From the NCBI GenBank assembly GCA_900546345.1, contig URCI01000007.1:29041-93040 (forward strand): a DNA stretch of 64,000 nucleotides, written 5' to 3'. A program made the position numbers and the translations under genes. This DNA is from an uncultured Prevotella sp. (GTDB lineage: Bacteria; Bacteroidota; Bacteroidia; Bacteroidales; Bacteroidaceae). Under the pieces are notes generated by a model that was not told where the DNA came from, did no database searches, and saw only the letters and a list, made by a program, of their open reading frames with translations. Below are positions 10,601 to 18,420 of this stretch, piece after piece; position 1 is the first letter of the stretch; the number at the start of each line of letters is the position of its first letter.

Positions 10601-11948
10601 TCAAGATCTCTGGGGCATGGCATCGCAGAAACTACAGAACTATAACTTTGTGACCTTTGCCAAGTCTTTTGAGGTTGCCTTCGATCCGCAGGCGTTGGAA
10701 ACCATCGTGTATAACCTGTTGTCCAACGCCGTGAAGTACACACCGGAGCGTGGAGAGGTGACGATCACTGTCAAGCACGACGAGAAAGTCCGTCAACTTG
10801 TCATCGCTGTGGAGGACAATGGACCGGGACTGACCACTGAACAGCAGCGGCTGGTGTTCCATCCTTATATGAATGGTTACGTGTCGCACAATGGTATGGG
10901 CATCGGACTCTACACGGCTTACAACATGGCTAAGGTGCATCATGGTGCGCTTGTATATCAACAAGGAGACAGTGGACGGGGCTCCCGCTTTGTACTCACG
11001 ATTCCTGACAGCGATACGGCCTACACCCCAGAGGAGTTCCAGCCTCATCCGTCGCCAATCGATCATGAGGAAAACTACGAGGAAAGCATGGAGATGATCC
11101 GCAGTATGGCTCCCAATGCCCTTAACTCACAGCTGGTGGCCATCGTTGAAGACTCGCCCGACATGCAGGAGCAGATCTGCAAGGAGATCGGCACTTATTT
11201 CCACACGGTGCCCTACAGCAGTGGGGAGGAGGCTGTGGCTGACCTGGCCACTCGCAAACCAGACCTGCTCTTGTGCGATTTGATGTTGCCTGGTATCGAT
11301 GGTTACGAGACAGTGAAACGCATCAAGGCGCTGCCAGGCCTAAACGAGCTCCCTGTTATCATGCTGACGGCACTCGACGATGAGCAACACCACATCAAGG
11401 GCTATCAGGTAGGGGCCGACGACTATATGGTGAAGCCTTGCAACTATCGTTTACTGGTTGCCCGCATCATGCAGTTCATTAAATGGAGGCAGCAGCGGCA
11501 GCGGGTTGTCAAGGAGGCTGCCGTGACGGGAAATTCGTCCGCAGAAGCCGCCAGTAGTCCGAGTGAGGAGAATAGCGTCCATCCGTCCGATATCCTGCTG
11601 TCCAGCCCTGCCGACAAGCGCTTTTGCGAACAGGTGGAGATGCTTGTCGGTCAGCATATTGGTGATCCGGCTTTCTCGATCGATCAGCTGGCCACGATGC
11701 TTGCCATGGGACGCACCAAATTCTATGGAAAGATGAAGGAGCTCTATGGCACTTCTCCCAACAAATATCTGATGAATCGTCGCATGGCCAAGGCGGCCGA
11801 ACTTCTTCTGGAAGGGCGCTATACGGTGTCAGAGGTAAGCTATCGTGTGGGCATCCGTGACTCCTCCTATTTCAATAAGTGTTTCAAGGCTGCCTATGGC
11901 GTGGCCCCCAGCAAGTACCGGGGGACACCTCCCTTGGATGAGGCGTGA
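7614..11948 (+). CDS. Hybrid two-component system regulator (sensor kinase, receiver and AraC domain)
   Basis: A single protein carries a whole signalling pathway. After a signal peptide come two seven-bladed Reg_prop propellers (about 40-740), a Y_Y_Y domain (TYVFHVRAV), a membrane helix (LAWLFYLGIIVLLGLYLY), a HisKA domain with phospho-acceptor His near 924 (THEFRTP), an ATPase domain (LLSNAVKYTP, VEDNGPGL), a receiver with phospho-acceptor Asp near 1222 (LLCDLMLPGIDG) and a C-terminal AraC DNA-binding domain. Such regulators bind oligosaccharides in the periplasm and switch on their utilisation locus; the neighbours make RG-I fragments the likely ligand (inference). The TTG at 7614 gives a good export signal with an Arg-Arg n-region; ATG 7659 is the alternative and would leave a very short hydrophobic start. 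Confidence 0.93.
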   Translation: MNTNSYFIIRRIACVMLLLFPLTIAAERISNRLRMTHITLEQGLPGNTIRDIVQDDDGFLWMAGTNGLARYDGYRFVPFNNYGRLGLHSFPQHVGRLYLDRQRHLLWLSTSTYTHACYDLRQGRFVDFTGRNDTERPYRKAIAVSDGIWLSSNTLGLRHVIQQDGRFRVVDYTRENGRLKSSSVNAIVEDRLHHVWAATTMGLARIDTQGRATILMPQINFLGCYVHGDRVFAFCKGNQTGYVFNLNGQLLSRVHLSQAMGHIGAIKGCVGWQGRWLVCAGEASFILAPSHQKGSKDYVWSKPADLQIPKGAIQCTVDGLQFVANQSGKLWIFPQKGAVRMLDLIPGLKATKERNTIFTVARGHDGKYYIGSYGGGLFVYDYATGHLDHYSATDPQAIIPSNYILDVTTDRTGSLWVSMENAGVVRLTPLLSSSVYYLIDPGRQGDWTNFVRYLYRDASGQLCVMAKDNRLYTFSPATGDFHYQGSMSAPILAYLTDRGRHTWMATRGDGVWRDNKRMALYVQGKRVEINDFCSLAEDRYGRIWIGSWGQGLFLVKKIGSGRLDVANIITNKYNECRIHDIAITSSGLMVVATLNGLYAANINHRDVRPNDFYCYSVLNDRFPTDEVNCLCATMPTTVWVGTMGGLIRCDFSRGPGKMSWQVLSERNGLSSDNIQSLISDRYGFLWVATDGGLSRVDPSNNYVRRYSPSNDVLSNAFTGNCALRISDRCVAFGTSNGLVTIDPEYEYHRNRWNPLRVLITDLLVNGISIYEGLDSTLLTRGLQATDKITLRHSQNSLTFSFSTFAFNVIQAQLYQYYLEGVDRQWRPATATSQAEYSNLAPGTYVFHVRAVTQDMVGPERTLLVRISQPWYNTWLAWLFYLGIIVLLGLYLYRNAREKVRLHQQMKMEKQLSEMRTSFLTHVTHEFRTPIAVLSYAVENIAKPEKPSHKDIQTARRGIHRLLRLVNQFLEFRRLNTGNIRIQVQHDDIIAFLRDIYQDLWGMASQKLQNYNFVTFAKSFEVAFDPQALETIVYNLLSNAVKYTPERGEVTITVKHDEKVRQLVIAVEDNGPGLTTEQQRLVFHPYMNGYVSHNGMGIGLYTAYNMAKVHHGALVYQQGDSGRGSRFVLTIPDSDTAYTPEEFQPHPSPIDHEENYEESMEMIRSMAPNALNSQLVAIVEDSPDMQEQICKEIGTYFHTVPYSSGEEAVADLATRKPDLLLCDLMLPGIDGYETVKRIKALPGLNELPVIMLTALDDEQHHIKGYQVGADDYMVKPCNYRLLVARIMQFIKWRQQRQRVVKEAAVTGNSSAEAASSPSEENSVHPSDILLSSPADKRFCEQVEMLVGQHIGDPAFSIDQLATMLAMGRTKFYGKMKELYGTSPNKYLMNRRMAKAAELLLEGRYTVSEVSYRVGIRDSSYFNKCFKAAYGVAPSKYRGTPPLDEA

Positions 11949-12017
11949 AAAGAAACATCGGAAGAGTTAGCTTGAATAGTTGACTCTTCTTCCTGTGACA
12001 CTGAGATCAAACGATTG

Positions 12018-12068
12018 AAAACCGAATGTCGAGAAGAACCCGCTTCTTGATATTCGGTTTTTCTTTTT
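12018..12068 (+). terminator. Intrinsic terminator after the hybrid sensor
   Basis: AAAACCGAAT pairs perfectly with ATTCGGTTTT, with an inner GAGAAG/CTTCTT stem, and is followed by a T-rich run (TTCTTTTT). Confidence 0.8.
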
Positions 12069-12157
12069 CTGATGTGCTGTTTCCTATCGCGGATGTGCTC
12101 CTTTCCTGTCTTTCTTGCCTTTGAAAGATAGGTGTGCACGATTTTTTATATCTCTGT

Positions 12158-12370
12158 ACAATTATCACCGACATGGACGGTAACTTCCAAATCAATGTCA
12201 AGGCCGGAACGAAAGTCAAAATTAGTTATGTGGGCTTTGAGCCGCAGACGGTCACCGTCAAGAACGGCGTGCGCATCACTCTTGTCGAGGACAGCAAGAC
12301 TACGCTGAAAGGCGTGGAGGTCGTGGCCTATGGTGTACAGAAGAAGGTGTCGGTCACGGGAGGAATATAA
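12158..12370 (+). pseudogene. Remnant of a SusC-type TonB-dependent receptor
   Basis: About 70 codons read TDMDGNFQINV, ISYVGFEPQTVTVKNG, LVEDSKTTLKGVEVVAYG and KKVSVTG before a stop. This is the end of the N-terminal carboxypeptidase-regulatory-like domain and the TonB-box region that precede the plug of SusC outer-membrane receptors (~1000 residues). Both the signal peptide side and the entire plug and barrel are missing. An ATG at 12134 would allow a 78-residue product, but its first residues do not belong to the family. It sits just after the pectin sensor gene, where a susC/susD pair would be expected, so the importer of this locus appears to have been deleted here or moved elsewhere. 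Confidence 0.8.
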
Positions 12371-12542
12371 CGAGGGCGGATTGTGACCTGCATTCACTCA
12401 ACAGAGAACTTTGTCGTTACAGTGAAGAGCGCGGAAACAACGTGTAAAACTTCTGACAAAAGCAGGTCACCGCGTACTGCTCTTCCAGCGAAACAATCAG
12501 CATGAAATAGCCACATGAATGAAAGAAAAGCGGCATCTTTGT

Positions 12543-12674
12543 GGGATGACAAAGAGAAACCATTGAGATGACGCGGAGAAATCATTGAGATGACCCGATC
12601 ATCTCAGTGTTTTGACCAGGTAAGAGCGGTGAGATGACAAGCATAAATCACTGTGATGACCAACAAAAAACGGT
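12543..12674 (+). repeat. 22-bp tandem array, locus A (core GAGATGAC)
   Basis: Units begin at 12543, 12565, 12587, 12609, 12631 and 12653, an exact 22-base spacing. The core is GAGATGAC (GGGATGAC and GTGATGAC in the edge units); a typical tail is an A-rich run ending CATT or CACT. The unit at 12609 is degenerate but keeps the spacing. Related arrays lie at 40895 and 63856. Confidence 0.8.
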
Positions 12675-12726
12675 GCGCTGAAAGGATTTTCCATTGGAAA
12701 TCCATGGTCAGCGCACCGTTTTTTTT
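12665..12726. terminator. Strong bidirectional hairpin between convergent genes
   Basis: AAAAAACGGTGCGCTGA at 12665 is the exact reverse complement of TCAGCGCACCGTTTTTT at 12708, with a smaller inner stem (TTCC/GGAA). A-run on one side and T-run on the other let it work as an intrinsic terminator in both directions, between the plus-strand pectin locus and the minus-strand fimbrial operon. It abuts the 22-bp array. Confidence 0.8.
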
Positions 12727-12956
12727 GTACTGAAAATCGTCTATGATTTATATCGCTCTGATTATGAGTCGGTTACGGAAACGTGTCCAAAATGGGCGTT
12801 CTTCGTAGCAAGACAGCGGTTGCTTTGAAAAAATGCAGCCACAGAGACGGCAAATTGTCAAAAAAGACAACGAACCAAAGGTCGTTACGGCCCTCTTAGC
12901 GAGGACGTGAGAAATGACCTGTAGCGTGAAAGGGGGCAGAAGGGCTGGCGAGAGCC

Positions 12957-15900
12957 TTAGTTCACCAACTGCTTCTTGACCTTTGCGTTTCCTTTCTTCG
13001 TCACGCCTTTGACGAGGTAGACGCCGGCGGGGAGCTGGACATACTGCACGCCCGCAGCGGGACGGAGGACCTGCCACAGACGACCGTCGAGCGTGTAGAC
13101 GGACAGCGATGTCAGCGCGTCGGAACCCGTGTAGGCGATGGCTAACTGCCCCGACGACGGATTCCATACCTTCAGCTCACCGTCGTTAGCAGCAAGCACG
13201 TCGGCGATACCCGTCAGCGAACCGCTGTCATAGAAATAGGTCACGAACATCGGCTTGGCATTCGCCGCCTCAGCGGTGCTGGTGCGCAAAGCTGCGTCGA
13301 CCTGTTGGCCCTGGTTGAAGACGAGAGCGTTGGGCGCCGACATCTTCACGAAGAAGGACTCCTGGGGCCGCACGACGTTATACTCCGTGCTCACCTGGTT
13401 GGCATTCTCCGAGGGCAGCTGTATGAGCGTGTCGCCACGGAGCACCCAGAGATGGGCCTCCTCCACAGCACTGCTGTTGTCGGCGAGGAACGTCGCCACA
13501 CTGATGGACGAGGTGTAGGGATTGGCGATGAGATAGTAGTGGTTGTCACTTGGCTGTACGGCATCCGGTGTCACCGTGATGGCACCTTCCGCCGTCTCAC
13601 TTTTGTCGGTGTTGACGCGCAGCTTGCCGTTGTCGGTGCGTGTCAGCGTCGTCGTCGTCAACGATGTCGTACCATCGCTGTTCACCTTCTGATAGCTGTA
13701 GGACGTGTCCTCCTTGGGCAGGCGGACGAGCGTCTTCGTCGTGCGGAGGCTGCCCGTAGGCATGTAGGCGTCGCCGACACGCAGCGAGAAAGCGTAGTTG
13801 GCATTCTCGTCACTGCTGCCATAGACCACGTCGGCGGTGTTGTAGACATGGCTCCAGCCGTTGGCCTTCGAGGTGATGGTACCGTCGGTGGGCACCATGG
13901 CCGTGGGGTTGTCCCAAGCCGAGAAGCCCGTGCCGCCGTCCTGCTCCTTCACGGTGTTGTCGCCCCACGCACGCTGGTAGAAGGGATAGGTGACGCGGTT
14001 GTTGTCGCTGTTGCTCCATGTGATAGCCGTGAAGGCCTGCGTCTCCTGACGGCCCGTGGCAGCAGGGACATAGTAGTCACCGGCGTAGGTGTCCTTCAGC
14101 GGCGAGGCCACGGAATACCATTTGCCCACGGGGAGCTCGAGCTCCGTCCACGCCTTGTTGTAGACAAGGAACTGCTGACTGCGCAACTCAGCCCCCGGCT
14201 TGAAATAGATCTCATCACAGATATTACCACGGTAGTTCTGGCAGTAGAAGCTGCCGTCCTTGGTAGGATAAGCCTCAAGCTCATGCGACATGTCTGTCTC
14301 GTCGCCATCCACGGAATAAGGCACGTCGTTCTTGACATTGGTCAGACGGATAGCCTGCCCTACCGTATTGTATTCCACGTAGCCTAACGCCGGATAGAGT
14401 CCAGCTGTCAATGAGGGCACTGTCACCTTGGTGAAATACATTGGTGCGTAGCTGCCGTCACGACGAGTCACAGTGTTGTCCGTTGCGGCATCTGTATAGG
14501 TGGCTGTTGTGCCATAATCCTTATAGGAAGCATCATAAAGCTCTGCCGCTGTCGAGCGGCGCCAGTTGTTATCGTTGTTCCAATTGGAATTGGTGCCATT
14601 CTCTGCCGTTGGATTCCACGTAACATATTCAGGTACGATCTTCAAGCGGAAGAAGGTCTCACCCGGGCAGTTAACAACAGTTGCATCGGTAGAGTTGGTC
14701 ACCACGTACTGTAACTGCAGTTCGTACCAATAACCTTCATGAATCTTGTCGATGATACCATCAGCGAGACGTATGTTGACCGTTGAGTCAGTGGCATCAA
14801 GATTATACATTGAGTTCGGTTGGTCAGCAGCTGCAAAGACCAGTGAGCCGCTTTGCGCCTGCAAGGCAGGGTCGTTGGTGTTGCTCATGATGATATTAAC
14901 ATCTCCTTTTGATATATTGGTGCCATCCACAAACATCAGGTTACTCGTGGTGCTGGTCTGTCCGTCAACCATACGCGACGTGATGGGAATGCGCAGAGAT
15001 GCGTTCGCATCCTGCTGGATGGTCCTGAGCTGCGGCAGGCCCACACGGATATTTCTTATTGAGCTTGAGCTGGGATAAGGCACTCCGCTGCGACCAAGGT
15101 TAAGCTGTACGCCCTGCTTGCTGACCCTCACTTTAAACTGCAAGACAGCACCTTCGCAAAGGTGATAGGTGTAGCCATTAATAGTCAGTTTACTGACAGT
15201 TGGTAAGGCACTAACCGTGTAAGTGCCAACAGCAAGAGGATAGCCCGTAAGCGTTGTACTGGTAAGCAGCAACAACTTACCGTTGGGGTTGGATGTAGCA
15301 TTGTAGACATTCTGCTGCAATACCGTCTTGTCGGCATCCGTATAAACGTCACCTGTCGTCTGGTTATAGTCGGTAGCCGTAGGATAGACCTGTCTGAAGT
15401 GGTCAATGGCCTCAAAGAGTCCCGACACGCCATTCAGTTCGTCCTTGGTACCAATGTACCAGTCGAAAGGCACCTGACTAAGCGTCACCGAGCCGCCATC
15501 CTCCGGGTTGGTAGTGCGCACACGTCCCTGAATAGAATAATCCGTCACCTCGTTGGCCGTACAACTTACTGCAACGTTGGTCGTCATTGAACCGGTGACG
15601 TCATTGAGCACGAAGTTCTCCTGCGTCATCTGGAAGTTGTTGCTATATGCCGTACAGCTCTGAGCAGCCGTACCCCATGAGCCGGGCTGCGACGCATCGG
15701 CTTCCGACGGAAGGGCTATCTGAACATAATATTGCTTATCCGAATGCAGAGGGAAATGCTTTGAAGCAAGTACCAGACTCACCGTACCGTCATTCTCAGT
15801 CTCAAACTGAGGAGTTGTCCCGTCGCTCAATGTGGCTGTGGCATCATAAGACGCAGGGACACTGGCCTGCCCATAGTTGTCAAGCCCACTGCCGTAAAAG

Positions 15901-18209
15901 TCAGTGTCTGTCACCGGCTGGTCATCGGTGACATTATAGAAGCGGTAGAACAGACTGGTGTTGCTGCCTGCATAGTCCTTCAGCGATTCGAAGTTACCTT
16001 TCAGCTTCAGCGTGATGGTCTGGTCGACGTTGCTGTCAGACGTCTCATCGGGGCAGAGCGGCTTATTTTGCACCACGTTGATCTTGGACGAACGCTGGTA
16101 GACGCGGATGTCGTCAATGGCATAGTCAGCACCATTCGTTCCTTTACAATAGTTATCTATTGTGATGCGGAAATTACTATATTGCTCCACATTAGAATTC
16201 GCTGGCAACACGGCACGGCCATACACCTGGTACCAAGTACCCTGAGAATTGGCATGCGAATAGCCCTCGATGTTCCCTTCAAAGTTTCCTGAGGCAATAT
16301 TAAGCAGGCGATGTGCCTTGCCGTCCTTAAGGCCGTAAAGCACAAACACAATCTGTGGTTGCTCAGGATTTGTTGTACTCGTGTAGCTGGCCACCCACGC
16401 AGAGACCACTATCTGTGAACCAGAGCAGAGGCTGGCCTGGAAATCCTCCTGGTCTATCTGTCGGCTCTCATCTGAGGCATCGACATAGAGGAAGCTGCCG
16501 TATTTAGTGGGGTCATCGTGGTGGGTACGGTCGAAAAGCGTAGCATCAGGGGAGGTGAACCACACATATCCCTTGCCTTGCTGACGAAGTTGATCGCTAA
16601 GAGTCTTCACACTCTGAGCCACCGATTTTTTGTTATACTGCACAGCCATTGACACTTGACTATTCGATGTCAATGTTGAAGCAGTCTTATACTGTGCACT
16701 CTTGTAGAAGCCATACTCTCCGTGTAGCGGAGAGTGTTGCGGATTTTTCCAGAAGCCATCAATATCATCTGCTCCTTTTCCACCCAAGATACCGCCCCAG
16801 CTCTTTGAGATGAGGTTCTGGTACACGAATCCGTATGTTACCGAAGAGAAGTCACGGGGTACACTCGTCATGTTGAGTTTGTCGTCCGTAGGCTGGTCCA
16901 GTGTCTGCGTGGTGAGCTGCTGGTCAAAGCTGATAGGCGCCATGCTCTGGTTATAATTGGCTTCCATATAAGAGGTCTGCCGGTCAGGAGCATTTACCAA
17001 TTGTTCATCCGACTTCGGATAGAAAGAGCGGAACTGCACTTTCACATTGCCCACGGGGCACTTGTTGCCAGAGGCATCGGCCGCGTAATACACCACGTAG
17101 GCATTATCGCCAGTCTTCAGGTCAGCGGGCTTGGCTACAACGTTATGGTCAAGGTCGTACCAAGTATTGGAAGTACTGTTGATGTTGGCGAGACTGATAT
17201 TGAACATATTGGTCTTGCCCGCCACATTCCCAGCGAGGTCGGTATATTTAGTGCCATCGGCAGTATAGACTCTGAAGATGAACTTCGTGGCGTGGACAAG
17301 CGTGGTAGAAGTGAAGTCAGACGCTGCAATCTTATACTTCGAGTCCGTCGCATACACATGCTTGGTGTCGGCGTTCGACATCGGGTAGAAGAAATAATAG
17401 GTTGCGTCAGACATATCACTTCTGACGGTAAAGTATGATGAAGTATTCAGCATACCGAACACCGTTATCTTATGGTCCTCATAGGTCAGGTTCTCGGCAT
17501 CTTCCTTTATCAGCGCATCACGCAAGGCATTGGCAAGGGTGTAAGCCGACCTGACATGAAAGATATAGCGGATGGATAGCGTTGGCTCATGCGTAAAGGT
17601 GGCATGGTCATAGTTCTCATTATCATTGTAGTCAACATATCGGCTGACATCGCAACCAATGTCAGCGCCTGCCCAGTCAGCGTTATTGCAGTCTGACGTA
17701 AGCTGATAAGCACATCCTACTGTATTTAATCTTGGTCCGGAGCTGGTGTTCAGAAAAGTGTTGTTCACCTGTGACGTACCGCGAAAACCAAGATTATAAC
17801 CAATATAACCGGCACTTTCACCCGCACTGTTGTTGACAGAGACAAGCTGGTTCATGTAACTTTGGTAACGAACCAAATGACCATCATCCCCCTTGTCAGT
17901 AAGGTAATTGTACCATCTGATATATCCTTGTGGCTCAAGGTCAGCACCATTGCCAGCCGTATTGCCGTTCATGTAATTCTGAAAAGACAACCTTAAAGGT
18001 ACAAAGGTATTACCACCTGTTGTATATATATTTGGCCCGGCAGTAGAAGTCACATAGATATAATAATGGTATTCCGCCACCTGCTGCATGCCATTGCTTG
18101 CCAACGGCTTTCCGCTGGCGCCGGCATAGTGGGCGAAGGTCTGGGCCGGAGCCTGTGAGGCGAAGAGCAGGGCAAGTGCGAGAAAGAGCGAAGAAAGATA
18201 TTTAGACAT
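12957..18209 (-). CDS. Giant T9SS-exported surface protein at the end of the fimbrial operon (Mfa5-position)
   Basis: The 1750-residue product has a signal peptide (MSKYLSSLFLALALLFASQ, cut near APAQ) and a C-terminal type IX secretion sorting domain: SLSVYTLDGRLWQ, LPAGVYLVKG and a final KVKKQLVN. T9SS carries such proteins across the outer membrane and anchors or releases them. Residues about 590-705 look like a jelly-roll carbohydrate-binding-type module ending YAIDDIRVYQ. The rest is Thr/Ser/Asn-rich and matches no family I recognise. In Porphyromonas gingivalis the last mfa gene, mfa5, is also a very large T9SS cargo, but it has a von Willebrand A domain, and I see no DxSxS metal site here. 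A role as fimbrial tip or surface adhesin is inferred from position. It is the final gene of the operon, 211 bases after the preceding one. Confidence 0.8.
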   Translation of the reverse strand: MSKYLSSLFLALALLFASQAPAQTFAHYAGASGKPLASNGMQQVAEYHYYIYVTSTAGPNIYTTGGNTFVPLRLSFQNYMNGNTAGNGADLEPQGYIRWYNYLTDKGDDGHLVRYQSYMNQLVSVNNSAGESAGYIGYNLGFRGTSQVNNTFLNTSSGPRLNTVGCAYQLTSDCNNADWAGADIGCDVSRYVDYNDNENYDHATFTHEPTLSIRYIFHVRSAYTLANALRDALIKEDAENLTYEDHKITVFGMLNTSSYFTVRSDMSDATYYFFYPMSNADTKHVYATDSKYKIAASDFTSTTLVHATKFIFRVYTADGTKYTDLAGNVAGKTNMFNISLANINSTSNTWYDLDHNVVAKPADLKTGDNAYVVYYAADASGNKCPVGNVKVQFRSFYPKSDEQLVNAPDRQTSYMEANYNQSMAPISFDQQLTTQTLDQPTDDKLNMTSVPRDFSSVTYGFVYQNLISKSWGGILGGKGADDIDGFWKNPQHSPLHGEYGFYKSAQYKTASTLTSNSQVSMAVQYNKKSVAQSVKTLSDQLRQQGKGYVWFTSPDATLFDRTHHDDPTKYGSFLYVDASDESRQIDQEDFQASLCSGSQIVVSAWVASYTSTTNPEQPQIVFVLYGLKDGKAHRLLNIASGNFEGNIEGYSHANSQGTWYQVYGRAVLPANSNVEQYSNFRITIDNYCKGTNGADYAIDDIRVYQRSSKINVVQNKPLCPDETSDSNVDQTITLKLKGNFESLKDYAGSNTSLFYRFYNVTDDQPVTDTDFYGSGLDNYGQASVPASYDATATLSDGTTPQFETENDGTVSLVLASKHFPLHSDKQYYVQIALPSEADASQPGSWGTAAQSCTAYSNNFQMTQENFVLNDVTGSMTTNVAVSCTANEVTDYSIQGRVRTTNPEDGGSVTLSQVPFDWYIGTKDELNGVSGLFEAIDHFRQVYPTATDYNQTTGDVYTDADKTVLQQNVYNATSNPNGKLLLLTSTTLTGYPLAVGTYTVSALPTVSKLTINGYTYHLCEGAVLQFKVRVSKQGVQLNLGRSGVPYPSSSSIRNIRVGLPQLRTIQQDANASLRIPITSRMVDGQTSTTSNLMFVDGTNISKGDVNIIMSNTNDPALQAQSGSLVFAAADQPNSMYNLDATDSTVNIRLADGIIDKIHEGYWYELQLQYVVTNSTDATVVNCPGETFFRLKIVPEYVTWNPTAENGTNSNWNNDNNWRRSTAAELYDASYKDYGTTATYTDAATDNTVTRRDGSYAPMYFTKVTVPSLTAGLYPALGYVEYNTVGQAIRLTNVKNDVPYSVDGDETDMSHELEAYPTKDGSFYCQNYRGNICDEIYFKPGAELRSQQFLVYNKAWTELELPVGKWYSVASPLKDTYAGDYYVPAATGRQETQAFTAITWSNSDNNRVTYPFYQRAWGDNTVKEQDGGTGFSAWDNPTAMVPTDGTITSKANGWSHVYNTADVVYGSSDENANYAFSLRVGDAYMPTGSLRTTKTLVRLPKEDTSYSYQKVNSDGTTSLTTTTLTRTDNGKLRVNTDKSETAEGAITVTPDAVQPSDNHYYLIANPYTSSISVATFLADNSSAVEEAHLWVLRGDTLIQLPSENANQVSTEYNVVRPQESFFVKMSAPNALVFNQGQQVDAALRTSTAEAANAKPMFVTYFYDSGSLTGIADVLAANDGELKVWNPSSGQLAIAYTGSDALTSLSVYTLDGRLWQVLRPAAGVQYVQLPAGVYLVKGVTKKGNAKVKKQLVN

Positions 18210-18255
18210 AGTTGTTGCGTATTTACATATTAAGCGAATGCAGTGTGGGGTATTG

Positions 18256-18408
18256 CCGGTGCCACCGTAGGGGCGGGGTTTATCCCCGCCCTATTGTGTC
18301 CAGCATCCCCCATCGGTTTGTTGTTGAATTGTCCCACGGGGGATAGTTGAATTGTCCCTTGGGGTTAGGGCGGCCACGGGGGACCGCCCCTACAGTGTCA
18401 CCGGCGTT
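18256..18408. repeat. MITE-like element with ~24-bp imperfect terminal inverted repeats
   Basis: Left arm GCCGGTGCCACCGTAGGGGC and right arm GCCCCTACAGTGTCACCGGC are imperfect reverse complements. The interior contains a second hairpin (GGGCGGGG...CCCCGCCC) and a repeated AGTTGAATTGTCCC/TGTTGAATTGTCCC. The 153-base unit sits between two fimbrial genes. Related TAGGGGCGGG arms occur at 26695-26783, and one arm at about 34586. No transposase is present, so it would be non-autonomous if mobile. Confidence 0.6.
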
Positions 18409-18420
18409 ACCGATGTGGGG

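Larger units (their letters stand above)
12371..12956. other. Intergenic region without a gene
   Basis: No convincing gene is seen between the SusC relic and the 3' end of the large T9SS gene on the opposite strand. The region holds the 22-bp repeat array (12543-12674) and a strong hairpin (12665-12724). The rest, 12730-12956, shows no structure I can interpret. Confidence 0.6.

Noticed and set aside
13305..14387. 360-codon open frame on the plus strand within the giant T9SS gene
   Set aside because: It is antisense to a gene with a signal peptide and sorting domain, and its composition (Val/Gly/Arg-rich) is typical of shadow frames.
12957..18209. von Willebrand A domain in the giant T9SS protein, by analogy with Mfa5
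   Set aside because: I could not find a DxSxS metal site or the surrounding strand pattern.
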